Of a stretch of 64,000 nt of DNA, positions 9,180-20,689 are shown in pieces (the stretch's first letter is position 1; each line of letters opens with the position of its first letter). The stretch is from positions 37,655,915 to 37,719,914 of the forward strand of contig CM054138.1 of NCBI GenBank assembly GCA_028751875.1. The letters run 5' to 3'. Under the pieces are notes generated by a model, which had not been told where the DNA came from, made no database searches, and saw nothing but the letters and a program-made list of their open reading frames with translations. The DNA is from Rapana venosa (taxonomy: Eukaryota > Mollusca > Gastropoda > Neogastropoda > Muricidae). A program made the translations under genes and the position numbers.

Positions 9180-9740
9180 GAAGGAAGGGCAAGGCTGGGA
9201 ATCAAACCCAGAACATCACGGCATCCTGTCACCTTCCTTCTTGTGTTGTTATATAAATCTATTCAAAGTTAAGGAGCTGTAAGAAAATTCTAATGAAGAT
9301 GATGATTAGGATGATGCCGTTAATGTTGGTTGTGGTGATGTTGATGATGACGAGGATACCAATACAACATAGCTGAAGAGATGGAGGCTAAACTCAACAA
9401 AGAAATGGCTTGGTGTTCCACTTGGCCCCTTTAATGCTGCTTTCTTCCATCGTCAAGTAGAGCTGAAACTTCCCTTGTTGAGGAATAAAGATGAAAAAAG
9501 TGAAAGCTGTTAGTCATGCTTGAGGACTCGGAAGACAACATTCTGGTATCAATTCAGCTCAAGTTGAAAATTGGCAGAAAAATAAAAACTGGAAGGGGAG
9601 ATAGTAGACGTGGCCAAAACTCCATCAAAGTTAACAAAAACCAACAAATTAGCACACAACAGGAACAGACAGAAACTAGAGTCAGTTTTAGGAATTGGCA
9701 GTTAAAGGATAAAGCAATATATATATATATATATATATAT
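9180..9740. other. Unassigned stretch
   Basis: No recognisable gene or repeat, apart from a GATGAT-rich patch near 9295-9350 and a (TA)n run at 9717-9740 bordering the next SINE. Confidence 0.5.
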
Positions 9741-9744
9741 CTAT

Positions 9745-10110
9745 CTTTTATATCGAGGATAATGGAATAAGCGTTTGTGTGCTTTTTTTACATCCTGTCC
9801 CAGCGTGTATGCGGTTTACAAAACCATTGTGTGCCGGTAGGAACAGACAACAAAATTTACAAAATTTTGTTGTCTGTTCCTACCGGCACACAATGGCCTA
9901 CTCTTTCGAAAAGCGGGACAGGATTTCAACTTGTGCGCAAGATGTTCTACGCGCGTTCGTACACGGGGCCTCAGCTTATAGTCTTATCTGATGGACTTTT
10001 GGGGAGACTGGAGTCTGTACTTATGTTAAATCCAGGGGGGGAATCCCATTGAACGAGATTCGAACCTGGGTCGTCAGATTGCGAGCGCAATAATTTGACC
10101 ACTAGGTTAT
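9745..10110 (-). mobile_element. SINE family 1, near-complete copy with an internal palindrome
   Basis: The 5' head at 10110-10040 (minus) looks tRNA-derived: an A-box-like aacctagtgg and, about 40 bases on, the B box ggttcgaatct. The tail ends at about 9745 with the atcctcgatataaaag signature. Within the body, 9824-9896 is a perfect hairpin with 35-bp arms and a 3-base loop, absent from other copies. Confidence 0.88.
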
Positions 10111-10549
10111 ATAATGTATGTGTAATCGTATATATGTATAAAGAAAGGAGCGTTCTATGACAATGTCACCAGGCTCACACTGTCTAACTGATGAAGCACT
10201 ACCTTTCTCAATGCTTTATTTCTCTGCTGATGACGCAAACGTCTTTGCACAGGGCCATCAGTCACTGCTTTCAACATAGTCCTTCTCTGGTTCTCTATCA
10301 AACCCGGCAACAGTTGTGTCCATTATAGTTTCAATGTCAGATGTAGGGTAAGGAGATCTATTTGAACATCCTGCACTGGTGTAAGGGTTGATTGGTCTTG
10401 TCTTCAGATCTAGCCTTATGTTGATGTACAGACATTGCCTGTGGCTCAGCCAGCTCCTGTTTACACTGTTTCACACACAAACAGTTCATTACCGTCACCA
10501 CTGTACCTGTCCTGATGACTGCCTGTCATCAGCTAAGTTGGTGGTCTTT
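10111..10549. other. Unassigned stretch
   Basis: No mobile element or coding region recognised. Short open frames do not look protein-like. Confidence 0.5.
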
Positions 10550-10742
10550 ACTACTACTACTACTACTACTACTATACTACTATACTACTAACTATAACTA
10601 TACTATATATTACTATACTGTACATTCTACTAAATGGAATTTTTAGCGCTTTATCTTGCAAATACAAATCAGAGCGCTTGCATTCATTCCGCTCCTACAC
10701 ATGCAACCAACAATGATTAACAATATTTTAACAAATTCAAAT

Positions 10743-10779
10743 TACACACACACACACACAACACACACACACACACACA

Positions 10780-10810
<31 letters not shown>

Positions 10811-10829
10811 CACCACACACACACACACA
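10743..10829. repeat. (CA)n microsatellite within a LINE 3' UTR
   Basis: A CA tract between the LINE coding end and the AGCGCT tail. The same arrangement is seen at 53520-53586 and, with the tail replaced, at 61-119 and 6653-6713. Confidence 0.95.
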
Positions 10830-11208
10830 GGTTACACATTTCAGCAGGGTGATGGAATTTTGGCTGTTAAAGGCAGGGACAGATATGTGATGAAACAGGA
10901 GGGGAAAATCTTAGGTTTGAAACAGGTATGTTTTGAGGCTGGATTTAAAGCTATCATAAGTAGGCTTTTCACGAAGGGAGAGAGGGAGGTCATTCCAGAT
11001 TGATGGACCAGAAATAGAGAAAGAGCGACGGCCAACAGTGGGCTGGTTGAATCTAGGTATTCTTAAGCACAGGGTATCAGCAGCAGAGCGGAGGGAACGA
11101 GGAGTGTACAGGTGAAGACATTCACAGAGATAGGAGGGTGCTGTCAACCATCATTTCTTTGTATCATCCAGTTTTGAATGCCTAGGCAGAGGGTACTGAT
11201 CTTGTACT

Positions 11209-12600
11209 TTACTCTCTGTGGCACAGGTAACCAGTGTGGAGAGATTGCAGGAGAGGAGTAATATACTCAGATTTTTTCTGTTTGAGGACTAGTCGAGCTG
11301 CAGAGTTTTGTATGCGTTGAAATGAGTGGATAGATGATGCTGGCAGACCATCCAAAAGAGAATTACAATAGTCCAGACGTGAAAGAATAAGAAATGTGAC
11401 AAGTTTGGATGTTGCATCAGAAGACAGGTACTTTCGAATTGCACTTATACGCCCTAATTGATAGCAGCAGGACTGGCAGGTCTGTGTAATGAATTTTTGC
11501 ATAGAGATGGTGTTGTCGATAACAACACCTAGATATTTGACTGCAGTGGATAGCGGAACTGACGTATTACCGAATTCTATTGAATCTGTTCTGATGGAAG
11601 AGAGTTTGTGTTTGGTCCCTACAATCATGGCTTCGGTTTTATCTGCATTTAGCTGTAACTTATTTTGTATCATCCAGTTTTGAATGTCTTGAAGGCAGAG
11701 TGACATATTTGTCAAGAGAGAAGGCAGATTTTCAGAAGTGTCACTATTGAATCTGAGAGTCACCAGCGTAGAAATGATGGTTGATCTTGTGACGGTTTAT
11801 TATATATGAGAGTGGAAAAGTGTAGAGAGTGAACAGAACAGGGCCCAGAACTGATCCCTGTGGGACTCCACATTACAGTTTGGCAGGAATTGATTGAATC
11901 TTGTTTACTGTGACTGTCTGGAATCGGTCAGTGAGGTATGAACTAAACCAGGTAAGGGCTGCACCTTTGATACCAAACGTTTTCTGGAGACCTATAGTGT
12001 CAAATGCTGCAGATAAGTCGAGAAGAGTGAGAAAGGAGATTTTCCATGAGTCAGAAGCGTTTAGAAGCGTGTGTGGACTAGGGTGATTTCAGTGCTGTGG
12101 TTGACGCGATAGGCAGACTGAAATGCGGGAAGGAGACTATTTGAATGAAGATGGCTGTTGAGTTGTTTCAGAACTACTTTTTCAAGGACTTTGGAGATGA
12201 AAGGTAGGTTAGAAACAGGCCTGTAATTTTTCAGAATTTTAGGGTCGAGGTCGTGCTTTTTGAGTAAAGGTGTAACTATTGCAGGTTTGAGTTCTGATGG
12301 AAAAATACCCGAAAGAAGAGATGAGTTTACAATCTTCGTGATAGTTGGTATAAGCTGCGGAAGGCACTGTGTGAAAAGAAAGCAGGCATAGGATCAAGAT
12401 CACATGATTTTATGGTCATTTTATTTAGAATTTTCCTGATTTCTTCCTCACTTGTTGGCTGAAAGGAAAGGAGAGAAGTGTCAGTGAGGAGGTACAGGTT
12501 GGAAGGGAGTCTGATCCAGTCTGGAGCAAATGTTACGGACTTTGTCAGAAAAGATTAAAGAAAAGATATAAGGAAGTTCAGAGTGACTTTGGACAGTAGG
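11209..12600 (-). pseudogene. LINE ORF2: reverse transcriptase domain (broken)
   Basis: RNA-directed DNA polymerase of the CR1/L2-like element. Visible motifs, in order on the minus strand, are LDLSAAFDTI (motif A) near 12020, [13 protein letters not shown] (motif B) near 11860, and a catalytic-site remnant FYAGDS near 11770, where the family has a double Asp. An open stretch from 11763 to 11209 follows with NKLQLNADKTEAMIVGTKHK, VKYLGVVIDN and the thumb SRLDYCNSLLDG. The Gly in place of the second Asp would inactivate the enzyme, and frameshifts separate the motifs, so this copy is dead. Confidence 0.85.
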
Positions 12601-12608
12601 CAGAGGGC

Positions 12609-13025
12609 TTATCTTTGCAGATCCAAGAAGAGTTGAGGTGAGGGGAAAAAAGATTTCGTGGACGTTGCTTTGAGAGCTTGAGTAGAGTAGTAGTTTGTCT
12701 TGGCTGAGTGGATTAAGGTTTTCACTTTGTTGGTTTGTTTTCGAAAGAGCTGTTTGTTTATTTCAGTTTTTGTTTTTCGCCACCGCCGTTCTAGTTGTCG
12801 GCGTTTGCGCTTTGCCACCAGGATAGCATGGGTGTACCATGGAGCGAAAGGCCTATCAGGAAGAATATGGTCAGTGAGAGGTGCATGTTCATCAAGCAGT
12901 TGGCTGAGAACAGTGTTATAGTGTTTAGAAGGGTCAGTGTGGTCAGGGATTTGTGATAGGCGTTCAGCAGCTTGGGAAGAGAAAGTTTGAATATCAATAG
13001 CCTTGAGGCTTGACGGGTGATGCAC
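12609..13025 (-). pseudogene. LINE ORF2: linker between endonuclease and reverse transcriptase
   Basis: An open stretch of about 138 codons on the minus strand with the WYTHAILVAKRKRRQLERRW pattern typical of the basic segment that joins the endonuclease and RT domains in CR1/L2-type ORF2. It continues the element at 10.55-13.06 kb; no endonuclease is found upstream of it. Confidence 0.7.
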
Positions 13026-13079
13026 TTCTTCTTTTTGATAGGTTTTGCAATGTTAAGGAAGAAAAGAATTGGCAGAATG

Positions 13080-13420
13080 ATCAGAATGGTCTACTGCTGC
13101 TGCTGCTGTTGCTGGTACTGCTGTTGCTGGTGCTGTTTTTTCTCCTCTCCTGGTAAATAAATAGGTGGCTGCCTTCTAAAGTATTGCACCTGTGGGCACC
13201 GGTTCAAAACAGGTTCAGCCATGTTTACTGACACTGTACTGGTGGGTTTTAGTCAAAGAACGAAAACGATATTCTGTTCTTCTCCACAGAATGTCCTCGT
13301 CTAATATCACTAGAAGTGAACAAACTTAAAATTGAAGTCAACAACAACAACAACAACACCAACAACAACAACCAACTTCTGACAGTGTCATCAGCCAGCA
13401 GAGTGGTCATGGCTTCCTCA
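13080..13420. repeat. Trinucleotide-rich stretch
   Basis: Contains an imperfect CTG/TGCTG run at about 13089-13140 and an ACA/CAA run at about 13340-13370. No gene recognised. Confidence 0.6.
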
Positions 13421-13606
13421 ACAGCCACTGGGTGACAAGTAATTGACATGTTGGAGACGAAATCTGAAAACCATTCTGCTACTAAAAAAATCAGCTTCCT
13501 GTTGCTTTGCCTCAAACCATGTGACCAGAGAAAGAGAGAGAGGGAGGGAGACAGAGGGAGGGAGGGATGGAAAGAGAGGAAAGAGTGTGTGTGTATGTGT
13601 GTGTGG

Positions 13607-13934
<328 letters not shown>

Positions 13935-14700
13935 CCAGAAGGCAATAATAATAAAGTCAAAGGGGTCAATTGGTCGACGTGGAAAAGTGCATCTCAGCTT
14001 AAAGGACATATGGCATATTCGCCCTTCTTTCCTTCCCCCTTCATCGGATTAGTTTCATTCCTAGCTATATACAGTTATCACCCCCTGTCCTCCTATCCAA
14101 ACCTGGTGACATCAGACGATCCTGCGTACTCCTTCTGCCAGGACAAGCAAACAGTAGAGTTGGTCAAGAACTTAATTAAATAAACTATAGCCAAAGAAAG
14201 GTAGACATGGAAGCATAACAAAGTGCTGAGCTGCTATAGTGCATAGGCAGTCAGAGCAATAAGTCAGGCCATGGGAGACCGTGTGTCAGAAGACAAGATT
14301 GCGTAGACTGAAGCCGTTGTGCACCGCGCGAAAGAAAGGTCTGCAGTGTGAACTGGATTAATGGGAATATGCAGCAAACCTTTCAGAATAGTCACCTGGA
14401 TATGAAAAGTAGCATGAAACCAGACATTTCTGCTCTACTTTTCTAGTGTTGAGAATGAATGATTCTCATTCACGTAATGTATTGTATATAAAGCAAAATG
14501 GAAGAACTGCACATCTCCCAGATCGAAGAGTACGATGATTTAACTAGGAGCGTGAAGTGTAAAGTTGTTTGAAAAATCATAAAGATCTCTATGCTAGCCT
14601 TGTGCATGCCCCACAAGTGTGAATATGATCCCAGGGCCCTTAGGACTAGGCACCTGTCGTGTATACACATATTGCATTTTGACAAACTCCAAAACGCATA
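13935..14700. other. Unassigned stretch
   Basis: Nothing recognisable on either strand. Base composition is ordinary. Confidence 0.5.
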
Positions 14701-14747
14701 TTTTACTCCTTTCTATCTCTCTTCTTTTCTCTCTTTCTCCTTTGCGC

Positions 14748-14761
14748 GCTCGCGCGCGTGC

Positions 14762-14836
<75 letters not shown>

Positions 14837-14876
14837 TGGTGTGTGTGTGTGTGTGTGCGTGCGTGCGTGTGTGTGT
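14748..14876. repeat. (GT)n / (GTGC)n microsatellite
   Basis: GT run, then about nine GTGC units, then GT and GTGC again. It is preceded by a GCGCGC stretch that could adopt Z-DNA. Confidence 0.97.
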
Positions 14877-14879
14877 AGT

Positions 14880-15220
14880 TCCCACTTTTTACCTTCCTCC
14901 CTCTCTCGGTTTCTCTACCTATTTCCAGTCTCTTCCATACTCTGCCTTTTTCAGTGACAATTTTCAACGCCAACGCTGATTTAAGTCGATCCCTGTTCTT
15001 AAAGGAAATGATGAGGCAAAAACGGGACCCTTTGTAGAGGCTTGTTTGGCCGATCTGCTGAGTTTTATCTGCTGCCACTTGCAGCCATGTTCTCATGAGG
15101 GATACAAAAATAGCGGCAAGAATTGGAGAGATACGAGCTGTGTTAATTAGCACCTTAATTTGAAAAACCCCAAACATGCTCGAGTGTGTGCCTTCGCAAA
15201 CACGTGTGTTTCATTTATTA
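14880..15220. other. Unassigned stretch
   Basis: No gene or known repeat recognised. Confidence 0.5.
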
Positions 15221-15224
15221 TTTC

Positions 15225-15563
15225 TTTATTTCATTCTTTTATATCGAGAACGATGGAATAAGCACTCATGTGCTTTTTTACATCCAGTTTATGCAGTTTT
15301 GTAACTGTTGTCATCCGTTCCCTCCTGCACACAATTGCCTACTTTTCCGAAAAGCGGAACAAGTTTTAACGTATACGCAAGATGTTCTGCGTTCGTGCAT
15401 TCACACATGGGACCTCGATTTATAGTCTCAATTTTGCAGGGAGTAGAGTCGGCACTGATGTGAACTGTAAAGGAAAAAAATCTCCTTTAACGGGATTGGA
15501 ACCCGGTTTAACAGATCACAAGGGCAATGCGTAACACTCTAACCACCAGGCTATCCCAACCCC
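15225..15563 (-). mobile_element. SINE family 1, full-length copy
   Basis: The minus-strand head at 15563-15490 has a tRNA A box (tagcctggtgg) and a B box-like gggttccaatccc at tRNA spacing. The body carries the family words ttccgaaaagcggaac and cgcaagatgttctgcg, and the tail ends near 15225 in an A-rich (minus strand) stretch. It is one of the two copies that show the tRNA-derived head. Confidence 0.9.
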
Positions 15564-15578
15564 GTATCCGCGCGTGTG

Positions 15579-15581
<3 letters not shown>

Positions 15582-15652
<71 letters not shown>
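15582..15652. repeat. (GT)n microsatellite
   Basis: Pure GT run immediately upstream of the SINE 1 head. Confidence 0.97.
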
Positions 15653-15654
<2 letters not shown>

Positions 15655-15979
15655 CGCGCATACGTACATGCGTGTGTGTGTCTGTGTGTGTCAAAAAAAG
15701 GAGAGGAAAAGAAAAATAGGAGAGAGAGAGAGAGAACTCAAGAACTCAAGAATTTAATTGTGTTGCCATGCAACCTGTTACAAATCCATGGGTAATCATG
15801 TATGACTGGATGCTTTGAATACGGCATTATATTAGTGCACAAAGTACATTTTGAATGAATGAAACATCAATTACTCAAAGAAAGTAACACAAGGTTTCAT
15901 GAAGGCTTTAGCGGCGTTTGTTGGCATGATAAACATATCTGCCGAGATCATGGACACACGTACCATCTTGCATTAAACT

Positions 15980-16291
15980 TTAAAATGAAGTTAGCGATGG
16001 ATACATGCTACATTTTTCTGGAATGAATTTTACTCGTAAGTCACTTAGAACATTACAATAAAAGAGAAAATGCAGTACTGTTTCTATAGCATTGTGACAA
16101 AGTGAACACTGAAGATCTTGCTCAGAAGCAGTTATGTAGCGTTTTCTGTGCGTCTGTAGGTCTGATATTCCTAATCTGAATCTGATCAAAATGTCACAGA
16201 TATGTTTATCAGGCACCAGGGTAAAGTAAGTTTCCATAGACGCAGACGATTTAAATGTACAATACATACTGAATCTAGTGCTATTGTTCAT
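15980..16291 (-). pseudogene. LINE X ORF2 C-terminus with Cys/His motif
   Basis: An open stretch of about 103 codons containing IRFRLGISDLQTHRKRY and then CSLCHNAIETVLHFLFYC. This Cys-x2-Cys...His...Cys arrangement is the C-terminal zinc-knuckle-like motif found downstream of RT in several APE-type LINEs. The matching sequence in the second family copy is near 46.4-46.6 kb on the plus strand. Confidence 0.75.
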
Positions 16292-16365
16292 ATTTTCATT
16301 CCACTGCTGAAAAATCCCGTAGTTTGCATAGAGTTCTGAATATGTTAACTACTCCTTTTCTAGCT

Positions 16366-17464
16366 TTACATGAGAGTTCGCAACTGTTTTACTGTATGCT
16401 GTTTAGTTGAAAGGAAGAAGCCCAGGTAGGAATTAACAGTAGATATTTCTTTTCCTTTGTAGAACCAAGCTTCCTTCTTAGCCACATAGCCGCCATTTCT
16501 AAATATTACAATGTTCGATTTATCAAGATTTACATGCAAATCTAACTTATCTGATTGATTAGCGAGAACGTTTAACTGGTTTTGTAAGCCTGCAACACTG
16601 TCAGATATCAAAACAGTGTCGTCAGCAAATAATGAAATGAAAATTTCTAGTGTATGAGGGTAAAGCTGAATGCCATGTTATCCTGTGCGAACTCATTGAT
16701 GAATAATGAGAATAAAAGGGGTCTTAAACCCTTGAAACAAGATATGGGTTCTGATATCAAGCTCCCAAAACAAATCCGGGCTTTAACGGTTGTATACATA
16801 CTCTGTAATGTTTTCAATATGTTTCCATTTACACCATTTATCTGCAGGATCGGTCTAAGTTAACCGAGGGGGAAAAAGGTCAAAAGCCTTCCTAAAGTAG
16901 ATGAAAGCAACATATATTTTTTGTTTTCTATGAGTTGTCTTTGAATAATAGCATATAATGTAAAAATATGATCTACTGTGGAGTGACCTTTTCGAAAACC
17001 TGCTTGTATTTCACCAAGGATATTTCTATTTTCAACAAAAGTTGGTAAACGTTTATTGATTTTATACCTTAGGAGTTTACGACAAATGCTCAATAATTAT
17101 CTGGATTGTGAATGCTTCCTTGCTTATTTATGGGGTGGATGATAGCTTATATCCAAGATTCTGGATAGTGTCCAGAGGAAAAAATCTTTTTAAACAGATG
17201 GGTCAGAAAGGGTGTTATTCTTCTATGATTTACTACTGACTTAAAGATTTCAGGGATAATCCCATATAGGCCAGCAGCTTTGTTATGTTTCAGATGTTTA
17301 ATGGAATTAACAATTTCTTCTTCTGTGATGTCCGAATTTAATTCTATCGCATCCTGTGGAATGTCCACGGAGTCAGATAAACTTGCACTGCTGTCATTGA
17401 CTTCCTCCTGTTCACCTCCCCCATCACCAAAGAGCCCTTTAAAATGTTGAACCCATCGTTCCAT
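16366..17464 (-). pseudogene. LINE X reverse transcriptase (broken)
   Basis: Motifs in minus-strand order are KHLKHNKAAGLYGIIPEIFK near 17280, IQAGFRKGHSTVDHIFTL near 16990, FADDTVLISDSVAGLQNQLN near 16610 (catalytic double Asp retained) and HVNLDKSNIVIFRNGG near 16520. These lie in different frames. The segment holding the DFEKAFD motif is not visible between about 16.86 and 16.91 kb, suggesting a deletion. The element cannot encode active enzyme. Confidence 0.85.
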
Positions 17465-18175
17465 AGCTATATTGCCTATCTCTGATGTTTTTCTAGATAA
17501 CTTCTTTATGTATACCCCAAACTTTACAGAATCATTTAAACTGTTTACAAGTTCCTCTCTGCAATTTCTTTTGAATTCCTTTTATTTGGCAGCTAACAGC
17601 TTCTTAAAACATATAAGGGTATTGCAGTACTCTGGACCACACACTCCCCATCAAACCATGCACTCACTTTCTTTCTCTGTCCCGGAATGTTTTCTTATAA
17701 ACATGAGGCAGCGGACGACAGCATGCTTGTAAACACATTTACAGACGCATTAATGTTGGAATCACTGAGTAGGTAAGTTTTATTTGGTTTCTGTAAGTTG
17801 TCAGGCAACTCAAAAAAGTGTCTTGTTTGTCCAAGTTTGTACAAGCTTATCAAAACAAACACTTCTATCCTTTGGCTGCTCAACACTGGCATTACATAAA
17901 GCATGACAGACAATGGACATATGCTTAGAATTCCTTGACCTGCATGTCACAAGGGACTGAAGAAAGTGAACTAGAAAATAAAAAGTAATCTATGACGCTG
18001 TTACCAGTGGTAGAGATATATATAAAGGAACCATTTCTGTCTCTTTCAGTAGAACCATTTAGTATATTCAGATCAAAACTTGTGCGCGAACATAGCAAAT
18101 ATTTTCCATAACTGTTTTGACTATGATCTTGTGAATATCTAAGTGGAGCAGTGGATACATCAGTATTCGAGAGTG

Positions 18176-18703
18176 TTACAAAATTAAGGGACTGATCTGC
18201 TCAAAGAAAAAGGAATCCCCATCAAAATACCATGGCAGTTTGTTTGCTGTTCTTGCATTTAGATCCCCACATATGATGAACTGTGTATCATTATAACTTT
18301 CAACAATATCTAGCATGCAACGATGGAGCATTGAGATACCATCTGTGAAATCACTGTTGGCATAAAATGGACTGTCAGTTAGATTTAGATATGTACAAAT
18401 CATAAAAACATCGGACAAAGTACCAAACAGTTTGTTAGACAGTTGCAGAATGATCACATTGTTATACGGGAATGAAACATATGTAACAAAGTGCATAAAT
18501 TCATCTTTTACAAGAACAATTACCCCTTCACTATGTCTTCCCTGTTTTGAAAATTTGTGCGCTGGAGTATGAAAAGAGGTATAAGAAGAAAATGCGTTTG
18601 AACAAAAGTCTCTCATAAAGGTTTCAGTGAAACAAACAAAATCATACCGAGACACAAAAGATATAAATGAACTGTCTTTCAGTTTTGAGGCCAAACCTTC
18701 CAC
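18176..18703 (-). pseudogene. LINE X apurinic-type endonuclease domain
   Basis: An intact open stretch of 175 codons. It begins GLASKLKDSSFISFVSRYDF, includes the catalytic-region motif FVCFTETF (the Glu of the metal site) and IICGDLNART (the GDxN motif). This nuclease nicks target DNA to prime reverse transcription. The rest of the domain (including the SDH motif) is not evident downstream, where the frame is lost. Confidence 0.82.
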
Positions 18704-18899
18704 ATTACAGGCTAATATTGTACACTGACGTGGTGGCTGAGAAATACTGTCTTGGGGTCATGATCTTGACGTCATTTCTTTTTCTTGGAAACACTTGGCT
18801 TTGAAGTGTGCTTCCTATTATTTTTTGCTGTCTAGTTAGTTGGCAGTCTTGCCGGTGTTCTGCCTGTCAGGCTGTCTGCCGAGGCTTGTTGTGAATCGT

Positions 18900-19869
18900 T
18901 GTCACTTCAAGTCCGTACACCATTGCTCTGCTCACCTCCAATGCTCTGGCTTTGTTACGGTGGTTGGGGAATCCCGGACTGCTGCTCTGCAAATGTGCGG
19001 TGCATCCTTACTCGGTTCCGTCGCACGCCCCTTGTCCATCTTTGTTTCTTCCTCCCGAGCTTAGTCGGAGAAGGATGGGGGCCAAACAGCAATCCCTAGG
19101 TGGAGGGGGAGGGAGGGAAGTTCTGTTGTTCGCTGTTGTACCGTCTCCCTTCGAAGCATGCTCCCCATCAGACAGCACGTCTCTCTCCAGGCCTTCTCCA
19201 GCATTAGGCACTGAAGAGATAGGGGGCTCGGAGTCGCAGGATCCCAGACAGCGGGACAGGGAGGGGTCCTGCGCTGCTCTCCCCTGTGTCATGGAGCAGA
19301 GGGTTTGACCTGCTCCACTGCCGCCTGCGGGACTCGGCCTCTGGACACTGGCGGCCTCCATAACATTCCTCGGGGTAGAACGGAGGTGGGCCTGGCCTCT
19401 TCCTCAGCTTCCTGTAGAGGCGTGTTTCCAGGAACGATGGGTACCATCGTGGGGGAGGGGGGGAGGCCCTTTGGGGTTTCAAAGGAGGTGGAAACCTGAA
19501 GTCTGTCGGGACTGAACATCCCGAACGTCTCCTGTCTTTTTAATGCTACTTCCTGCCTCCAGTTTTTCCTTTCACCCCGGGGTGGCGGGATGTCCCCTTT
19601 GCACACGTCTGCCTCTGAATGGATATGACTCTTCTGGGCGGTCGTATGCCCTTTTTTTGGTGTCTGGAGTCCAGTTCCTCATGATTCCTCTGACGGTTTC
19701 TGCTGTACATGGGGAAGGCTGGTGACAATCTTCTATTGCATTTGGCCGCTCTGAAGTAGGCAAGTTTGCCCTGCTGGCGATTGGTGCTCCACCTTTTGGC
19801 CGTTGGCGAACATGTGAGATCTGCTAGTGATCCTGAAGTTCCTCGCCGTAGGAGATCTCTCACATTCAT
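18900..19869 (-). pseudogene. LINE X ORF1 (GC- and Pro-rich, broken)
   Basis: A Met at 19869 starts a minus-strand frame (MNVRDLLRRGTSGSLADL) that stays open to 19546; protein-like sequence continues in another frame (LKRQETFGMFSPDRLQVS, 19606-19289) and a third (19361-19008). Position upstream of the endonuclease, Pro/Arg/Ser-rich composition and lack of catalytic motifs fit a LINE ORF1 (RNA-binding particle protein). The assignment is from position, not from a recognised domain. Confidence 0.5.
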
Positions 19870-19930
19870 GGTCCGTAAGGCTTTCCTCTTTCCCCCCACT
19901 GTGATACGACAATCAATGGAGGAGGCAGGA

Positions 19931-19932
<2 letters not shown>

Positions 19933-19967
<35 letters not shown>

Positions 19968-19982
19968 AGAGGGGGGGAGGGT

Positions 19983-20016
<34 letters not shown>

Positions 20017-20050
20017 GGGAGGAGAGAGAGAGAGAGAGAGAGAGAGAAGA

Positions 20051-20097
<47 letters not shown>

Positions 20098-20105
20098 TTG
20101 AGAGA
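19933..20105. repeat. (GA)n with a long poly-G core
   Basis: GA runs flank an interval at about 19980-20015 that is almost pure G (over 30 in a row). Predicted open frames across it are repeat artefacts. Confidence 0.97.
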
Positions 20106-20109
20106 GAGA

Positions 20110-20685
20110 AATACAGTCATAAAAAAAAGAAGCCCACACACACCTACAAGGCTGATTCACAAATTGATTTTAAAGCGTGGATTATGGCTCAAGCTACACA
20201 TTTCCTGCTTGATTGTTATTAAACATTGCGCACAAAAGCGAAAAACTATATAAACATGGTCTAATCTGCAGCTGTAACACTCCCATGTGCTATCACTTAG
20301 CCTTTACACGGGTTCGCTATGTTTTTACAATATTTTACCCTCTATTTCGATGGTCAACACATCAGATGTTCACATAATTAAAATGTGGCAGGTTGGACAA
20401 TGATATGCTGAAACGTAGCATAGGGGAAAAAAACTACTTCAGATCTAAAGCTATTACGTAATTACAAACGAAACATGCTTATTTATTTTATTAACAAATG
20501 GAACAATGTAAACACAACATGAAAATATGATTCAAGTAAAAAGGAAATAATATTAATCGACACATAATCAAACAGAGCTAGAGAATGCGCGCTACATTTT
20601 ATTGAAGAATTCCAATGATCAGATAATGTGGAGGAAGACAATTATTTAAAATAAAGTATATTCGATTTTTTCCTCTTTTGAGAAT
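20110..20685. other. AT-rich unassigned stretch
   Basis: No gene or repeat recognised. Confidence 0.5.
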
Positions 20686-20689
20686 ACCT

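Larger units (their letters stand above)
10550..13060 (-). mobile_element. CR1/L2-like LINE, 5'-truncated
   Basis: A non-LTR retrotransposon on the minus strand. It has no endonuclease domain, so it is 5'-truncated near 13060. It retains the linker and reverse transcriptase with several frameshifts and stops, a C-terminal block (LRIPRFNQPT, SIWNDLPLSLREK), a (CA)n tract inside the 3' UTR (10743-10829), an AGCGCT stem and a (CTA)n tail near 10550-10640. The RT thumb sequence (SRLDYCNSLLDGLP, RIQNSAARLV) is characteristic of the CR1/L2 group; which of the two is uncertain. Confidence 0.88.
15800..19900 (-). mobile_element. Nearly full-length APE-type LINE (family X), decayed
   Basis: Minus-strand non-LTR retrotransposon with a GC-rich ORF1 region (19.87-18.9 kb), an apurinic-type endonuclease (18.70-18.18 kb), a reverse transcriptase in pieces (17.46-16.37 kb) and a Cys/His-containing C-terminus (16.29-15.98 kb). 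Its 5' border is a (GA)n/(G)n tract at 19933. A second copy of the same family lies on the plus strand at about 41.1-46.65 kb. Clade not assigned with confidence (Jockey/CR1/I-like group). Deletions are likely, for example near 17.1 kb. Confidence 0.85.

Noticed and set aside
10040..10110. Possible tRNA gene with A and B boxes
   Set aside because: The sequence continues into the SINE 1 body and no acceptor stem pairs; it is the tRNA-derived head of the SINE.
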